Notes: a model not told the origin generated them from the letters alone. 64,000 nucleotides of DNA from an uncultured Chryseobacterium sp. (GCA_913775525.1 CAJYLH010000022.1:124001-188000), one strand, 5' to 3'. Positions 27,073 through 36,074 are shown, counted from the first letter of the stretch. Translations and numbers: made by a program.

Positions 27073-28161
27073 ATGATGAACAAAGATCAGCAAATCAGTG
27101 GGGTAAAGATCAAGCAGGTATTCCTGCTTTCTATTATCATCATATTTGTAGGCTTAATCTGCTTTAACCTTGCTCTTTTTATTCCTTCCGTTCTGGGTGC
27201 TATTACCATTTATGTGGTGTGCCGTAAATATAATTTTTACCTTCAGGAAGAAAGGAAAATGAAACCATGGCTTGCGGCCACTATTCTGATGCTGGCGAGC
27301 CTTATTATCATAATTCTGCCGATTTATTTTATCGGAGACCTGCTGATTGAAAAGTTGGGGAATGCCCAGGCTTATATGACCAAATTCAATGTTTTCCTGG
27401 AAAAAATACATTCTTACATTTATTCTAAAGTCGGGTTTGATATCCTGAGCAAAGAGAATATGAGCAGGCTTAAGACTTTCGTTGGTCAGTTTTCTACCAC
27501 TGCGCTCAGCAGTACGGTTAATACGCTTACCGTAATTGCCTCTATGTATTTCATCCTCTATTTCATGCTTGAAAAGCCAAGGTTTTTTGAACGTATCCTG
27601 GCTTCTTCTGCTCCGCTAAAAAGAGCTAATGTATCCTTAATCGGAGAAAAAATGAGAAAACTGATCATCGCCAATGCCATTGGAATTCCTGTAGTAGCCC
27701 TCGGGCAGGGTATCGTAGCTTTGGTAGGGTATTTTATTTTCGGTGCTCCGAGTCCCATTCTTTTATTTGCCTTAACGGCAGCAGCTTCCATGATTCCTGT
27801 GGTGGGTGCAGCAATTGTGTATGGTCCTGTCTGCATCTATATGTTTGCTGAAGGCGATACGGGCCATGGACTGGGCCTTGCAGCATATTGCCTTATCGTG
27901 GTAGGGTTAACGGATAATTTACTGCGTTTTACACTGCTTAAAAAGCTGGAGGACATTCACCCGCTAAATACTGTTTTCGGAATTATCATGGGGATGAATT
28001 TATTCGGATTCATGGGGCTGATTTTCGGGCCGATTTTAGTATCTTTCACCCTTCTTCTGATTCAGGTATACAAAGACGAGTTTTCAGACAATGATACTCC
28101 GGAACTTGAAATTCCTGATAAGAATAAGGAACTTGAAAGTAAAATCGAAATAATATTATAA
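27073..28161 (+). CDS. AI-2E family transporter (permease)
   Basis: A 362-residue polytopic membrane protein of the PerM/AI-2E family. It begins with paired helices (VFLLSIIIIFVGLICFNLALFIPSVLGAITIYVV) and has a long cytoplasmic/periplasmic part around residues 100-150. The conserved C-terminal core is MIPVVGAAIVYGPVCIYMFAEG, DNLLRFTLLKKLEDIHPLNTVFGIIMGMNLFGFMGLIFGPIL; the GPIL motif is typical. The family name comes from one E. coli member and does not show that AI-2 is the substrate; ion exchange has been shown for others. The DUF3820 gene starts 3 bp after the stop, so the two are likely cotranscribed. Confidence 0.9.
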   Translation: MMNKDQQISGVKIKQVFLLSIIIIFVGLICFNLALFIPSVLGAITIYVVCRKYNFYLQEERKMKPWLAATILMLASLIIIILPIYFIGDLLIEKLGNAQAYMTKFNVFLEKIHSYIYSKVGFDILSKENMSRLKTFVGQFSTTALSSTVNTLTVIASMYFILYFMLEKPRFFERILASSAPLKRANVSLIGEKMRKLIIANAIGIPVVALGQGIVALVGYFIFGAPSPILLFALTAAASMIPVVGAAIVYGPVCIYMFAEGDTGHGLGLAAYCLIVVGLTDNLLRFTLLKKLEDIHPLNTVFGIIMGMNLFGFMGLIFGPILVSFTLLLIQVYKDEFSDNDTPELEIPDKNKELESKIEIIL

Positions 28162-28164
28162 GCT

Positions 28165-28398
28165 GTGGAAGGGGTAAATCCGGAGATATTACGTGACATC
28201 TGTATCATGAAAATGCCGTTCGGCAAATATGAAGGAACTGTACTGGCAGACCTTCCGGTCAGCTATCTCGAATGGTTTCAGCGCCAGGGAATGCCCAAAG
28301 GAAAATTAGGCATGCAGCTGGCTACCATATATGAAATCAAAATCAACGGGCTTATGGAACTTCTGATTCCTATCCGGATGTCCCTTAAAAACAGATGA
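28165..28398 (+). CDS. DUF3820 family protein
   Basis: A 77-residue protein. I start it at the GTG at 28165 because the family normally has the NPEILRDICIMKMPFGKYEG segment near its N-terminus. MPFGKYEGTVLADLPVSYLEWF and LATIYEIKINGLMELLIPIR match DUF3820. Its function is unknown; relatives are small and sometimes fused to nucleases. The start lies 3 bp after the AI-2E gene stop, so translation may be coupled. An internal ATG at 28207 is an alternative but would cut the domain. Confidence 0.82.
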   Translation: MEGVNPEILRDICIMKMPFGKYEGTVLADLPVSYLEWFQRQGMPKGKLGMQLATIYEIKINGLMELLIPIRMSLKNR

Positions 28399-28494
28399 TC
28401 CTGGTAATGGATCAGTATGGCTTCTGTTCCTTATTGATCAGCACCTGGAAAATAATGCCATTGAATTGATAATCTGGGTTTTTCTTCATTGTTT

Positions 28495-28857
28495 TTAAGG
28501 TTCCCATAATTCTATCTTACGGCCTTCCGGATCGAGGATATGGATAAACTTTCCGTATTCATAAGCTGATATTTCATCAAGTATTTCTACATCAGCCTGC
28601 TTCAGCTCCTGTACCAGCTGTTCGAGGTCATCAACGATATAGTTGATCATAAACGGATGTTCTGATGGCTGGAAATAAGTAGTCGATTCCGGAAAAGGAC
28701 TCCAGCTAAGGGAGCTGCCTTTTGAATTCTCTTCAGGCTCAAAAGTAGCTCCGTAGTCATTGATGTTTAATCCCAAGTGGGTTCTATACCATTCTTTAAT
28801 GGCTTTCGGGTCTTTGCATTTAAAGAAGATTCCGCCGATTCCTGTTACTTTTCTCAT
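28495..28857 (-). CDS. VOC (glyoxalase/bleomycin-resistance fold) family protein
   Basis: A 120-residue single-module VOC protein. It begins with GIGGIFFKCKDPKAIKEWYRTHLGLN, the first beta-alpha unit, and ends with YGKFIHILDPEGRKIELWEP, which carries the conserved Glu of the metal site. Other typical pieces are FMINYIVDDLEQLVQELKQADVEIL. The usual first metal ligand position is replaced, so metal binding is uncertain. Members act as lyases, dioxygenases or binding proteins; the substrate is unknown. Monocistronic. Confidence 0.85.
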   Translation of the reverse strand: MRKVTGIGGIFFKCKDPKAIKEWYRTHLGLNINDYGATFEPEENSKGSSLSWSPFPESTTYFQPSEHPFMINYIVDDLEQLVQELKQADVEILDEISAYEYGKFIHILDPEGRKIELWEP

Positions 28858-28942
28858 AACTTATCATTAGTATATTAAGTTTTTATAGCTGAATTTTCGG
28901 CCGCATTAGAGATGCCGCCGAAAATTTTATAGGGTAAAATAA

Positions 28943-29314
28943 TTAATAAACAACCGGAACTAAGAATAGAATAAAACCAATAAAAAAAATGAATGTCAGG
29001 AGATGTACTCTGTAATCATTCATTTTTAAGAACATAAACTGGTTGATTATTCTTGTTGCCCAAAAACCGGAATTTACGATAAAGAAAACTTTACCTAACC
29101 TGGTTTCTGTAAGTTCTTTCGTGAAAAAGAAACAGATAAAGGCCATGGAGAAAAAGAAAAAAATCAATTGAATATTCAGGATTTGTACAATTCCTTTGTT
29201 TACCTGGGAAAGTTTTGCCAAATCTTTTTTCCATTTAAAAAAACGCCAGAAGAACAGGTGAAATATTCCAAAAAGGAAAGAATAGATTCCACAAATAATA
29301 ATGACCTTTTCCAT
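28943..29314 (-). CDS. Small four-helix membrane protein
   Basis: A 123-residue very hydrophobic protein with four helices: IIICGIYSFLFGIFHLFFW, IQLIFFFFSMAFICFFF, VFFIVNSGFWATRIINQFMFL and LLTFIFFIGFILFLVPVVY. The order FHLFFWR...GI...LN.QL and FW..R...QF is a pattern I associate with uncharacterised small membrane proteins. It starts 7 bp after the uvrB stop on the same strand, so it is probably read through from uvrB. Function unknown. Confidence 0.7.
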   Translation of the reverse strand: MEKVIIICGIYSFLFGIFHLFFWRFFKWKKDLAKLSQVNKGIVQILNIQLIFFFFSMAFICFFFTKELTETRLGKVFFIVNSGFWATRIINQFMFLKMNDYRVHLLTFIFFIGFILFLVPVVY

Positions 29315-29320
29315 AAATAC

Positions 29321-31312
29321 TTAATTCTTCAGGGCAGCAATTTCATCTCTTAATTTAGCAGCTTTGATAAAATCAAGATTCTTGGCAGCGGCTTCCATCT
29401 CTTTCTGTTTTTGGCTGATGACTTTATCCATGTCTCCGGATGTATAGCTTGCCTTGGCATCTGCAACTTTCTGGAGGATTTCTTTCTGGGTATATTTTTC
29501 ATCCGGAAAGTCCTTGCTTCTTCCTACCAGGCTTTCAGAAATCTTCTTGTTGAGCGCCTTCGGAACGATGCCGTGTTCTCCATTGTATTGCATCTGCTTG
29601 GCACGGCGGTATTCTGTTTCGTCCAGTGTGGTCTGCATGGATTTGGTAATCTTATCGGCATACATGATGGCGCGGCCGTTGATATTCCGGGCTGCCCGAC
29701 CTACCGTCTGGATCATGGATCTCCTGCTTCTCAGCATTCCTTCTTTATCGGCATCCAGGATGGCTACCAATGAAACTTCCGGAAGGTCAAGACCCTCTCT
29801 GAGGAGGTTTACCCCAATAAGCACATCGAAGAGTCCTACCCGCAGGTCCTGCATAATCTGTATTCTTTCCAACGTCTCCACATCGGAGTGGATATACCGG
29901 GTCCTAATCCCAAATTTGGTGAAGTATTTGGTCAGCTCTTCAGCCATTTTTTTGGTCAGGGTTGTTACAAGAACCCTTTCGTCTACTTCAGCCCTTTTGC
30001 GGATTTCTTCCATCAGGTCGTCGATCTGGTTGGCTGTCGGACGGATTTCTATGACCGGATCTAACAGTCCGGTAGGGCGGATGATCTGTTCCACATACGT
30101 ACCACCTGTTTTTTCAAGCTCATAATCTGCCGGAGTAGCAGATACATAGATCACCTGGTTCTGCATGCTTTCGAATTCCTCGAACTTCAATGGCCTGTTA
30201 TCCATGGCTGCAGGAAGCCGGAATCCGTATTCTACCAGCGATTCCTTACGGCTGCGGTCGCCTCCGTACATGGCATGAACCTGAGGAACCGTTACGTGGC
30301 TCTCGTCAATCACCATCAGGAAATCTTTCGGGAAATAATCAATCAGGCAGAATGGGCGCGAGCCGGGTACACGTCCGTCCAGATAACGGGAGTAATTCTC
30401 AATACCTGAGCAGTACCCAAGTTCCTTGATCATTTCAAGATCCAGCTCCGTTCTTTCCTGAAGCCTCTTGGCTTCGAGGGGTTTTTCAACTTCATTGAAG
30501 AAATCAACCTGCTTAACCAGATCATCCTGGATATTCCTGATCGCTCCGTTCAAAGTTTCCTTCGACGTTACGAAAAGGTTGGCCGGATAAATCTGGATCT
30601 GGTCGAATGCTGCCGTTACGTTCCCCGTTACGGGATCGAAACTCTGGATTTTTTCAATCTCATCACCGAAAAACTGAATCCTGATCGCGTTATCTGCATA
30701 AGCCGGGAACACGTCAATCACATCGCCCTTCACACGGAATGTCCCGCGCTGGAATTCATTCAAAGTTCTGGAATATAATGCGTTGACCAATGCATGCAAT
30801 AATGCCGTACGGGTCACTTTTTCCCCGATCCCAATGGAAATGAGGGATTTGTGAAACTCGGAAGGATTTCCGATACCATAGATACAGGATACCGAGGCTA
30901 CAATAAGCACATCCCGCCTTCCGGATAGAAGGCTTGCCGTAGCGGATAATCTGAGCTTTTCCACTTCTTCATTGATGCTGAGGTCTTTTTCTATGTAAGT
31001 TCCTGAGGAAGCTATATAGGCTTCCGGCTGATAGTAATCATAGTAACTTACAAAATATTCAACGGCATTTTCCGGAAAGAACTCTTTAAATTCCATGAAA
31101 AGCTGAGCAGCAAGCGTCTTGTTGTGGGCCAGCACCAGGGTTGGTTTCTGCACATTCTGAACCACATTGGCTACCGTAAAGGTTTTACCGGAACCCGTTA
31201 CCCCAAGCAAAGTCTGGTATTTCTCACCGATCTCAATGCCCTCAGTAAGTTTCTGGATCGCTAATGGCTGGTCGCCGGTAGGTTTATATTCTGATTGAAG
31301 TTTAAAATTCAT
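29321..31312 (-). CDS. uvrB: Excinuclease ABC subunit B
   Basis: A 663-residue UvrB, the DNA-damage verification helicase of nucleotide excision repair. Walker A is GVTGSGKTFTVANV near residue 39. The beta-hairpin SYYDYYQPEAYIASSGTYIEKD follows near 90. DESHV is the Walker B-like motif. Helicase motifs V/VI are GVNLLREGLDLPEVSLVAILDAD and QTVGRAARN. The C-terminal UVR motif (EMEAAAKNLDFIKAAKLRDEIAAL) is complete and binds UvrC. It has one of the better promoters in the window (-33 TTG at 31363, 20-bp spacer, -7 TATTTTTG). Confidence 0.98.
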   Translation of the reverse strand: MNFKLQSEYKPTGDQPLAIQKLTEGIEIGEKYQTLLGVTGSGKTFTVANVVQNVQKPTLVLAHNKTLAAQLFMEFKEFFPENAVEYFVSYYDYYQPEAYIASSGTYIEKDLSINEEVEKLRLSATASLLSGRRDVLIVASVSCIYGIGNPSEFHKSLISIGIGEKVTRTALLHALVNALYSRTLNEFQRGTFRVKGDVIDVFPAYADNAIRIQFFGDEIEKIQSFDPVTGNVTAAFDQIQIYPANLFVTSKETLNGAIRNIQDDLVKQVDFFNEVEKPLEAKRLQERTELDLEMIKELGYCSGIENYSRYLDGRVPGSRPFCLIDYFPKDFLMVIDESHVTVPQVHAMYGGDRSRKESLVEYGFRLPAAMDNRPLKFEEFESMQNQVIYVSATPADYELEKTGGTYVEQIIRPTGLLDPVIEIRPTANQIDDLMEEIRKRAEVDERVLVTTLTKKMAEELTKYFTKFGIRTRYIHSDVETLERIQIMQDLRVGLFDVLIGVNLLREGLDLPEVSLVAILDADKEGMLRSRRSMIQTVGRAARNINGRAIMYADKITKSMQTTLDETEYRRAKQMQYNGEHGIVPKALNKKISESLVGRSKDFPDEKYTQKEILQKVADAKASYTSGDMDKVISQKQKEMEAAAKNLDFIKAAKLRDEIAALKN

Positions 31313-31334
31313 AAAATTGGTGATGTTATCCTAA

Positions 31335-31365
31335 CAAAAATACGAAAGAATTATTTGGTATTCAA
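31335..31365 (-). promoter_or_regulatory. uvrB promoter
   Basis: Minus strand: TTG (complement of 31363-31365), 20-bp spacer, then TATTTTTG (complement of 31335-31342), 22 bp before the ATG. This fits the Bacteroidota -33/-7 pattern. Confidence 0.6.
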
Positions 31366-31430
31366 TCATACGATGGATCTTAATCTGTATTTTGATGATT
31401 CATTTTATTTATCATTTATGAATTGTTAAA

Positions 31431-31459
31431 TAAAAAAGCATCCCGGTTTTGGATGCTTG
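31431..31459 (-). terminator. Terminator of the blaI-blaR1-like operon
   Basis: AAGCATCC and GGATGCTT pair around a 7-base loop and are followed by six Ts on the minus strand, within 10 bp of the stop at 31465. Confidence 0.8.
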
Positions 31460-31464
31460 TCTGT

Positions 31465-32853
31465 TTATTCAAATGACATGGTTAAAGGCAGTCGCATGGC
31501 GTAATTCACCGGTCTTCCATCTTTTTCCGCAGGCTTCCAAGTGACATTTTCATTGGCCTTTTTAAATGAGATTAATGCTTCATTATTAAAAGACTCATTA
31601 TTTCCTGCGACTTTTACATTCACTACATTTCCTGCGTCGGTTACGGTAAACATAATATCGGCTCTTGATGAGCCTTTCGGTTTTTCAGCTTCCAGTCTGG
31701 AGGCGTCGAATAAGTTTGCAACTTTGTTTCTCAGTTCAATCGGTCCGCCGGGAAATTGCGGAAGCTGTGTCGGATCATTTGTTGAATTGGACACCGTTTC
31801 CTGATTAAGATTGGTGCTTTTACCTTTCTGCGGCCGGATGGTATCCTGGATCTTTTTATTTTTGATAAGCTGCTCAGGAATTTCAGATGCTTCAGACAAA
31901 TCATATTTTACGGATTCCGTACCTTCATTTTGTTGGGTTTGGTCTGCCGGATCGTAATCTGGTTCTGACATTTTCTTTTGCGTCTTTTCAATCATTTTTT
32001 CAATCGGATGGGCATAGGTTTTTTCTACAAATAATCCGAAGGCAATGACCAGAGCAGGAATACTGATGGCTTTTTTTACTTGGGTCCATATGGACTTCTT
32101 GGTGTTCATCATAATAAAACGTTTTTTGATATTTTTAAAATTGAATGTGTTGGTGAGGGTATAATTTTGACTTGAGATGATTTCATCTAATACTAAATTC
32201 TGATAGTCTTTGACGTTAAAATTATTTTCCAAAACCGAGTCATCCGCCAGGAATTCATGATTCATAAGGATGGCATTTTTGTAAAAGTAGACAGCCGGAT
32301 TGAACCAGGTGAAAGCTTTCACGATTTCGACAATAATGAGATCAATGCTGTGCTTCTGTTCCAGGTGGCTTTTTTCATGCAGAAAAATTCTATCATCTAT
32401 TTGATTATTGATGAAATATCTTTTTCCTAAGTAGATTGTATTCCAAAAACTGAAAGGCTGAATTTCATCTTCTGTTACTGAAACTTTCAGATTTTGATAT
32501 ATGATCTTCTCTCCCTTTAAATTTTTGATTTTCATAAATGAAATAATGAGTCTGCACAGGAATATAATAGTGATGATTCCATAGAGTATCCAGATCAAGT
32601 TAATGAGGTCGAAATCGTTCTGCTTAGGTGTAAGATCCAGAATCTGCTGGGTAGTTTCAAGGGTAGTCTGTAAACGGTTGACAGGTTTCGGAGCTTCCGT
32701 ACTGATAGAGATAAAAGGAACCGTATAAGAAAAAAACAATGAAAATAGCAGATAGATCCTATTGAAACGGTACATCTTTTCCTTCTGCAAAAATCCATAG
32801 TACAAGGCAATCAGCAGGGCAGAGCACAGTATAATTTTAAAAAGGATTATCAT
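31465..32853 (-). CDS. BlaR1-like M56 membrane metallopeptidase with TonB-type C-terminus
   Basis: A 462-residue protein with N-terminal helices (IILFKIILCSALLIALYYGF, LLFSLFFSYTVPFISI, IILYGIITIIFLCRLII-like) and the zinc motif HEKSH in FLHEKSHLEQKHSIDLI. A later helix is SIPALVIAFGLFVE. The periplasmic linker is Gln/Asn/Pro-rich. The C-terminal 90 residues (PGGPIELRNKVANL ... ADIMFTVTDAGNVVNVKVAG...WKPAEKDGRPVNYAMRLPLTMSFE) form a TonB C-terminal-like domain instead of a beta-lactam sensor. On sensing a signal it would cleave the BlaI partner. It overlaps blaI by 4 bp (ATGA). The signal is unknown. Confidence 0.9.
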   Translation of the reverse strand: MIILFKIILCSALLIALYYGFLQKEKMYRFNRIYLLFSLFFSYTVPFISISTEAPKPVNRLQTTLETTQQILDLTPKQNDFDLINLIWILYGIITIIFLCRLIISFMKIKNLKGEKIIYQNLKVSVTEDEIQPFSFWNTIYLGKRYFINNQIDDRIFLHEKSHLEQKHSIDLIIVEIVKAFTWFNPAVYFYKNAILMNHEFLADDSVLENNFNVKDYQNLVLDEIISSQNYTLTNTFNFKNIKKRFIMMNTKKSIWTQVKKAISIPALVIAFGLFVEKTYAHPIEKMIEKTQKKMSEPDYDPADQTQQNEGTESVKYDLSEASEIPEQLIKNKKIQDTIRPQKGKSTNLNQETVSNSTNDPTQLPQFPGGPIELRNKVANLFDASRLEAEKPKGSSRADIMFTVTDAGNVVNVKVAGNNESFNNEALISFKKANENVTWKPAEKDGRPVNYAMRLPLTMSFE

Positions 32854-33224
32854 TTTTCATCAATTTGCCGGTCGATAATTTCACGGAGTTCTTTCAGCTG
32901 TTTCTGGGATAGTTTTGCGTTCGAGGTAAAAAACGAAGCAAACTGGGTTACGGAACTGTTGAAAAAACGATCAATCATGGAAGACATTTCTTCTTTGAAG
33001 TATTCCCCTTTCGCGATTTTCGGAAAGTATTCGCGGGAATTTCCATACAATGTGTAGCCGACAAAATCTTTGTTCTGCATTCTTTTAAGCAGCGTGGCAA
33101 TCGTGGTCGTTGCCGGTTTCGGCTCCGGATAGGAGTCCAGGATATCCTTCATGAATGCTTTTTCTTTTTCCCAAAGAATATCCATAAGGCCTTTTTCAGA
33201 ATCGGTTAGTTTTATTTCTCTCAT
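32850..33224 (-). CDS. BlaI/MecI-family transcriptional repressor
   Basis: A 124-residue winged-helix repressor. The N-terminal LTDSEKGLMDILWEKEKAFMKDIL and KPATTTIATLLKRMQNKDFVGYTLYGNSREYFP segments are the DNA-binding part; the C-terminal helix (QLKELREIIDRQIDEK) dimerises. It forms an operon with the downstream M56 peptidase (4-bp overlap). A TACAnnTGTA-type palindrome lies 22 bp upstream over the -7 box (33246-33261), so it very probably represses its own operon and is inactivated by proteolysis. Other targets are unknown. Confidence 0.93.
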   Translation of the reverse strand: MREIKLTDSEKGLMDILWEKEKAFMKDILDSYPEPKPATTTIATLLKRMQNKDFVGYTLYGNSREYFPKIAKGEYFKEEMSSMIDRFFNSSVTQFASFFTSNAKLSQKQLKELREIIDRQIDEK

Positions 33225-33245
33225 ATTCTACGGATTGTTAATTTG

Positions 33246-33261
33246 TTCTACAAATGTAGAA
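33246..33261. promoter_or_regulatory. BlaI-type operator palindrome
   Basis: TTCTACA-AA-TGTAGAA, with perfect 7-base arms. The core TACAnnTGTA matches the known BlaI/MecI operator. It lies 22 bp before the repressor gene and covers that gene's -7 element. Confidence 0.8.
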
Positions 33262-33281
33262 TAAAAATATGAACTACCAAA
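33251..33281 (-). promoter_or_regulatory. blaI-blaR1 operon promoter
   Basis: Minus strand: -33 TTTG (complement of 33278-33281), 19-bp spacer, -7 TACATTTG (complement of 33251-33258). Both elements and spacing match the Bacteroidota consensus, and the -7 box is inside the operator. Confidence 0.75.
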
Positions 33282-33333
33282 TTTTTATGGCATTATTTTT
33301 CCATCCATTTCCGGAACCATCAAATCTAATCAT

Positions 33334-34554
33334 ATGAAATTCAATAAATTTTACATTTCTGCTCTCAGCTTATTCCTGATTTTATCTTCTTGCAAAGACA
33401 ATACTGTGAATGCCCAGAGTCTGGGTAAAGACGGGAGTGTGGAAACCAAAGAGCCAAATTCACCGGAGTATAAGCCCGCATTTGCAGGACAGACCAGAAT
33501 AAAAGCTGTAAAGACTGCAACGCCTTACCATGTGGAGGTTCTGAGTAAAGACCTTGGGAAACCCTGGGGAATCATCAACCTGCCGGACGGACGTTTTTTA
33601 ATTACTGATAAAAGAGGATATATTAATGTTGTTTCGGCCGACGGAAAACAGATCTCCAAAATTGAAGGATTCCCGAAAGTGGACTCCAAAGGCCAGGGAG
33701 GAATGCTTGACGTTGCCCTGGATCCGGACTTCAGCAACAACCGCATGATCTATTTCAGTTTTTCAGAGCCTTACGAGAAAGGAAATCATACCGCAGTAGG
33801 GAAAGGAATGCTTTCTGCCGATCTGAAGAATGTTTCAGGAGTACAGGTTATTTTCCGGGCAACCCCGACCTACGATGGCGACAAGCATTACGGCAGCCGG
33901 CTGGCTTTTGATAAAGACGGAAACCTCTTCGTAAGTACCGGCGAGAGATCGGATAAACAGACGAGGGTTTATGCCCAGAGAACAGATAATTATTTAGGGA
34001 AAATTTTAAAAATAACAAAAGACGGAAAACCGGCGCCCGGAAATCCTTTTATTGGAAAAGCTGGCTTTAAACCGGAAATTTATGCCTACGGAATCAGGAA
34101 TCCTCAGGGAATGGCCATCGATCCCAACGGAACGCTTTGGGATGTTGAAATGGGGCCCAGAGGCGGTGACGAAATCAACCTGATCATGCCCGGTAAAAAC
34201 TATGGCTGGGGCGATGTTACTTATGGAATCGAGTATTCCGGAGAGAAAATCAATAACGGAACTACGCAAAAGGCCGGAACGGAACAGCCGGTGTATTACT
34301 GGGATCCGGTCATTTCCCCAAGTGGAGTTACTTTCTATACCGGAAACATGGAGGAGTGGAAAGGAAACCTGTTTATCGGTTGCCTGAGCGGCGAACATAT
34401 CAACAGGATCGTTATGAAAGACAATAAAGTAGTGGGCGAGGAACGCCTGCTTGCAGATCAGAAAGAAAGGTTCAGGGATGTATTGAACGGTAGTGACGGC
34501 AGCCTGTATGCCGTAACCGATAGCGGAAAGCTGTACAGAATTTCAAAAAAGTAA
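33334..34554 (+). CDS. PQQ-dependent sugar dehydrogenase-like lipoprotein
   Basis: A 406-residue protein with a lipoprotein signal (FLILSSCKDN; acylated Cys near residue 20). The rest is a six-bladed propeller of the glucose/sorbosone dehydrogenase family: GKPWGIINLPDGRFLITDKRG, GQGGMLDVALDPDF, HYGSRLAFDKDGNLFVSTGERSD, YGIRNPQGMAIDP and WDVEMGPRGGDEINLIMPGKNYGWG. Soluble PQQ glucose dehydrogenases of this family oxidise aldose sugars, but many members act on unknown substrates, and no PQQ genes are here. It has its own terminator and no operon partner. Confidence 0.9.
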   Translation: MKFNKFYISALSLFLILSSCKDNTVNAQSLGKDGSVETKEPNSPEYKPAFAGQTRIKAVKTATPYHVEVLSKDLGKPWGIINLPDGRFLITDKRGYINVVSADGKQISKIEGFPKVDSKGQGGMLDVALDPDFSNNRMIYFSFSEPYEKGNHTAVGKGMLSADLKNVSGVQVIFRATPTYDGDKHYGSRLAFDKDGNLFVSTGERSDKQTRVYAQRTDNYLGKILKITKDGKPAPGNPFIGKAGFKPEIYAYGIRNPQGMAIDPNGTLWDVEMGPRGGDEINLIMPGKNYGWGDVTYGIEYSGEKINNGTTQKAGTEQPVYYWDPVISPSGVTFYTGNMEEWKGNLFIGCLSGEHINRIVMKDNKVVGEERLLADQKERFRDVLNGSDGSLYAVTDSGKLYRISKK

Positions 34555-34578
34555 ACTCTTCAAATAAACATTATAAAG

Positions 34579-34612
34579 AACGGGTTCAGAATATTTTTCT
34601 GAACCCGTTTAT
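34579..34612. terminator. Bidirectional terminator
   Basis: AACGGGTTCAGA and TCTGAACCCGTT pair perfectly around an 8-base AT loop between the convergent genes ending at 34554 and 34623. Confidence 0.85.
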
Positions 34613-34622
34613 GGTATAGCTA

Positions 34623-35999
34623 CTAAGCTTCTTCCAGATGTACCGTGAAATGCCTCAGGAGCTCAGGCTCCCAGGTAATTCTGTACCCTTTGGTGATTTC
34701 TTCCCGTCTTTCATATACATTTTTAATTGCGGCAGCAATATAATCCATGTGATTATTCGTATAGGTTCTCCTTGGAATGGCGAGGCGTACCAGTTCCAGC
34801 TTAGGATAGCGGTTTTGCCTGGTCTCCGGATCCCTGTCAGCCAACAAGGTCCCGATTTCTACGGTTCTGATCCCGGCTTCTTTATAAATTTCCAGCCCAA
34901 GGGTCTGTGCCGGGTATTCTTCGCGGGATACTCCAGGCAGGAAGTTAAGAGAATCAATGAATACTGCATGTCCGCCAATCGGTTTTTGTACCGGGATCCC
35001 GTATTCAATCAGTTTATGGCCCAGATATTCAACCTGGGAAATCCTGCTTTCCAGATAGGCAAATTCCGTAGCTTCATCCAGTCCTACCGCTAATGCTGCC
35101 ATATCTCTTCCGGCCATTCCTCCATAGGTAATAAAGCCTTCATAGATAATGGTAAAATTAGAAGCCTTTCTGAATACTTCTTCGTTATTCAGGGCAATGA
35201 ATCCGCCGATATTTACAAGGCCGTCCTTCTTTGAGCTCATCGTCATTCCTTCTCCATAGGAGAATATTTCTTTACAGATGTCCTTGATGCTTCTGTGTTC
35301 CTGTCCTGCTTCTCTTTTCTTGATGAAATAGGCATTTTCAGCGAATCTTGCCGAATCAAAAAATACGGGGATTCCATATTGGTCAGATAATGCTTTTACC
35401 GCCTTCATGTTTTCCAGAGATACGGGCTGGCCTCCGGAAGAGTTACAGGTAATGGTAATCAGGCAGAAAGGGATCTTTTCTTTCGGATGGCTTTTATAGA
35501 CTTCTTCCAGTTTTTCGAGGTTGATGTTTCCTTTGAACGGGTGAAGATCATTGATATCGAATGCTTCATCTATGGTACAGTCGATGGCATGGGCTTTCCT
35601 GAACTCTATATGCCCTTTTGTGGTATCAAAATGCGAGTTTCCGGGAATTACGTCCCCGTCTTTCACCAATACGGAAAACAGTACGTTTTCTGCTGCCCTT
35701 CCCTGGTGGGTCGGCAGCAGGTATTTGAACCCGGTAATTTTCTGAACGGTGGCATGCAGCTGCTCGAAAGATCTGGATCCGGCATAGCTTTCATCCCCCG
35801 TCATCAGGGCACCCCACTGCCTGTCAGACATAGCGCCCGTTCCGGAATCTGTCAGCAGGTCAATGAAAACCTGTGAAGATTTAAGGTTGAATAAATTATA
35901 ACGGGCTTCTTTCAGCCACTGTTCTCTTTCTTCTCTGGTAGACTGGCGGATTTCTTCCACCATTTTAATGCGGAAAGGTTCCGCGTATGGTAAAGTCAT
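34623..35999 (-). CDS. tnaA: Tryptophanase
   Basis: A 458-residue PLP beta-lyase. The cofactor lysine lies in SSKKDG (residues 257/258). THQGRAAENVLFSV (97-110), FFDSARFAENAYFIK and EGFITYGGMAGRDM are shared by tryptophanase and tyrosine phenol-lyase. The discriminating region reads GIRTVEIGTLLADRDP, as in tryptophanase; tyrosine phenol-lyase has MER at this place, with the Arg that binds the phenol. The product is therefore probably indole, pyruvate and ammonia from tryptophan. No tnaB permease or tnaC leader is seen. Monocistronic. Confidence 0.92.
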   Translation of the reverse strand: MTLPYAEPFRIKMVEEIRQSTREEREQWLKEARYNLFNLKSSQVFIDLLTDSGTGAMSDRQWGALMTGDESYAGSRSFEQLHATVQKITGFKYLLPTHQGRAAENVLFSVLVKDGDVIPGNSHFDTTKGHIEFRKAHAIDCTIDEAFDINDLHPFKGNINLEKLEEVYKSHPKEKIPFCLITITCNSSGGQPVSLENMKAVKALSDQYGIPVFFDSARFAENAYFIKKREAGQEHRSIKDICKEIFSYGEGMTMSSKKDGLVNIGGFIALNNEEVFRKASNFTIIYEGFITYGGMAGRDMAALAVGLDEATEFAYLESRISQVEYLGHKLIEYGIPVQKPIGGHAVFIDSLNFLPGVSREEYPAQTLGLEIYKEAGIRTVEIGTLLADRDPETRQNRYPKLELVRLAIPRRTYTNNHMDYIAAAIKNVYERREEITKGYRITWEPELLRHFTVHLEEA

Positions 36000-36074
36000 G
36001 GATTAAATATGTTTAAGGATTGTTATAGAAAAAATTGAAATAATTTCATTGATCAGAGGTCTGCGCAGGAAATA

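Noticed and set aside
29454-30125. 223-codon open frame antisense to uvrB
   Set aside because: Composition and position show it is a shadow of uvrB, which has full motif support.
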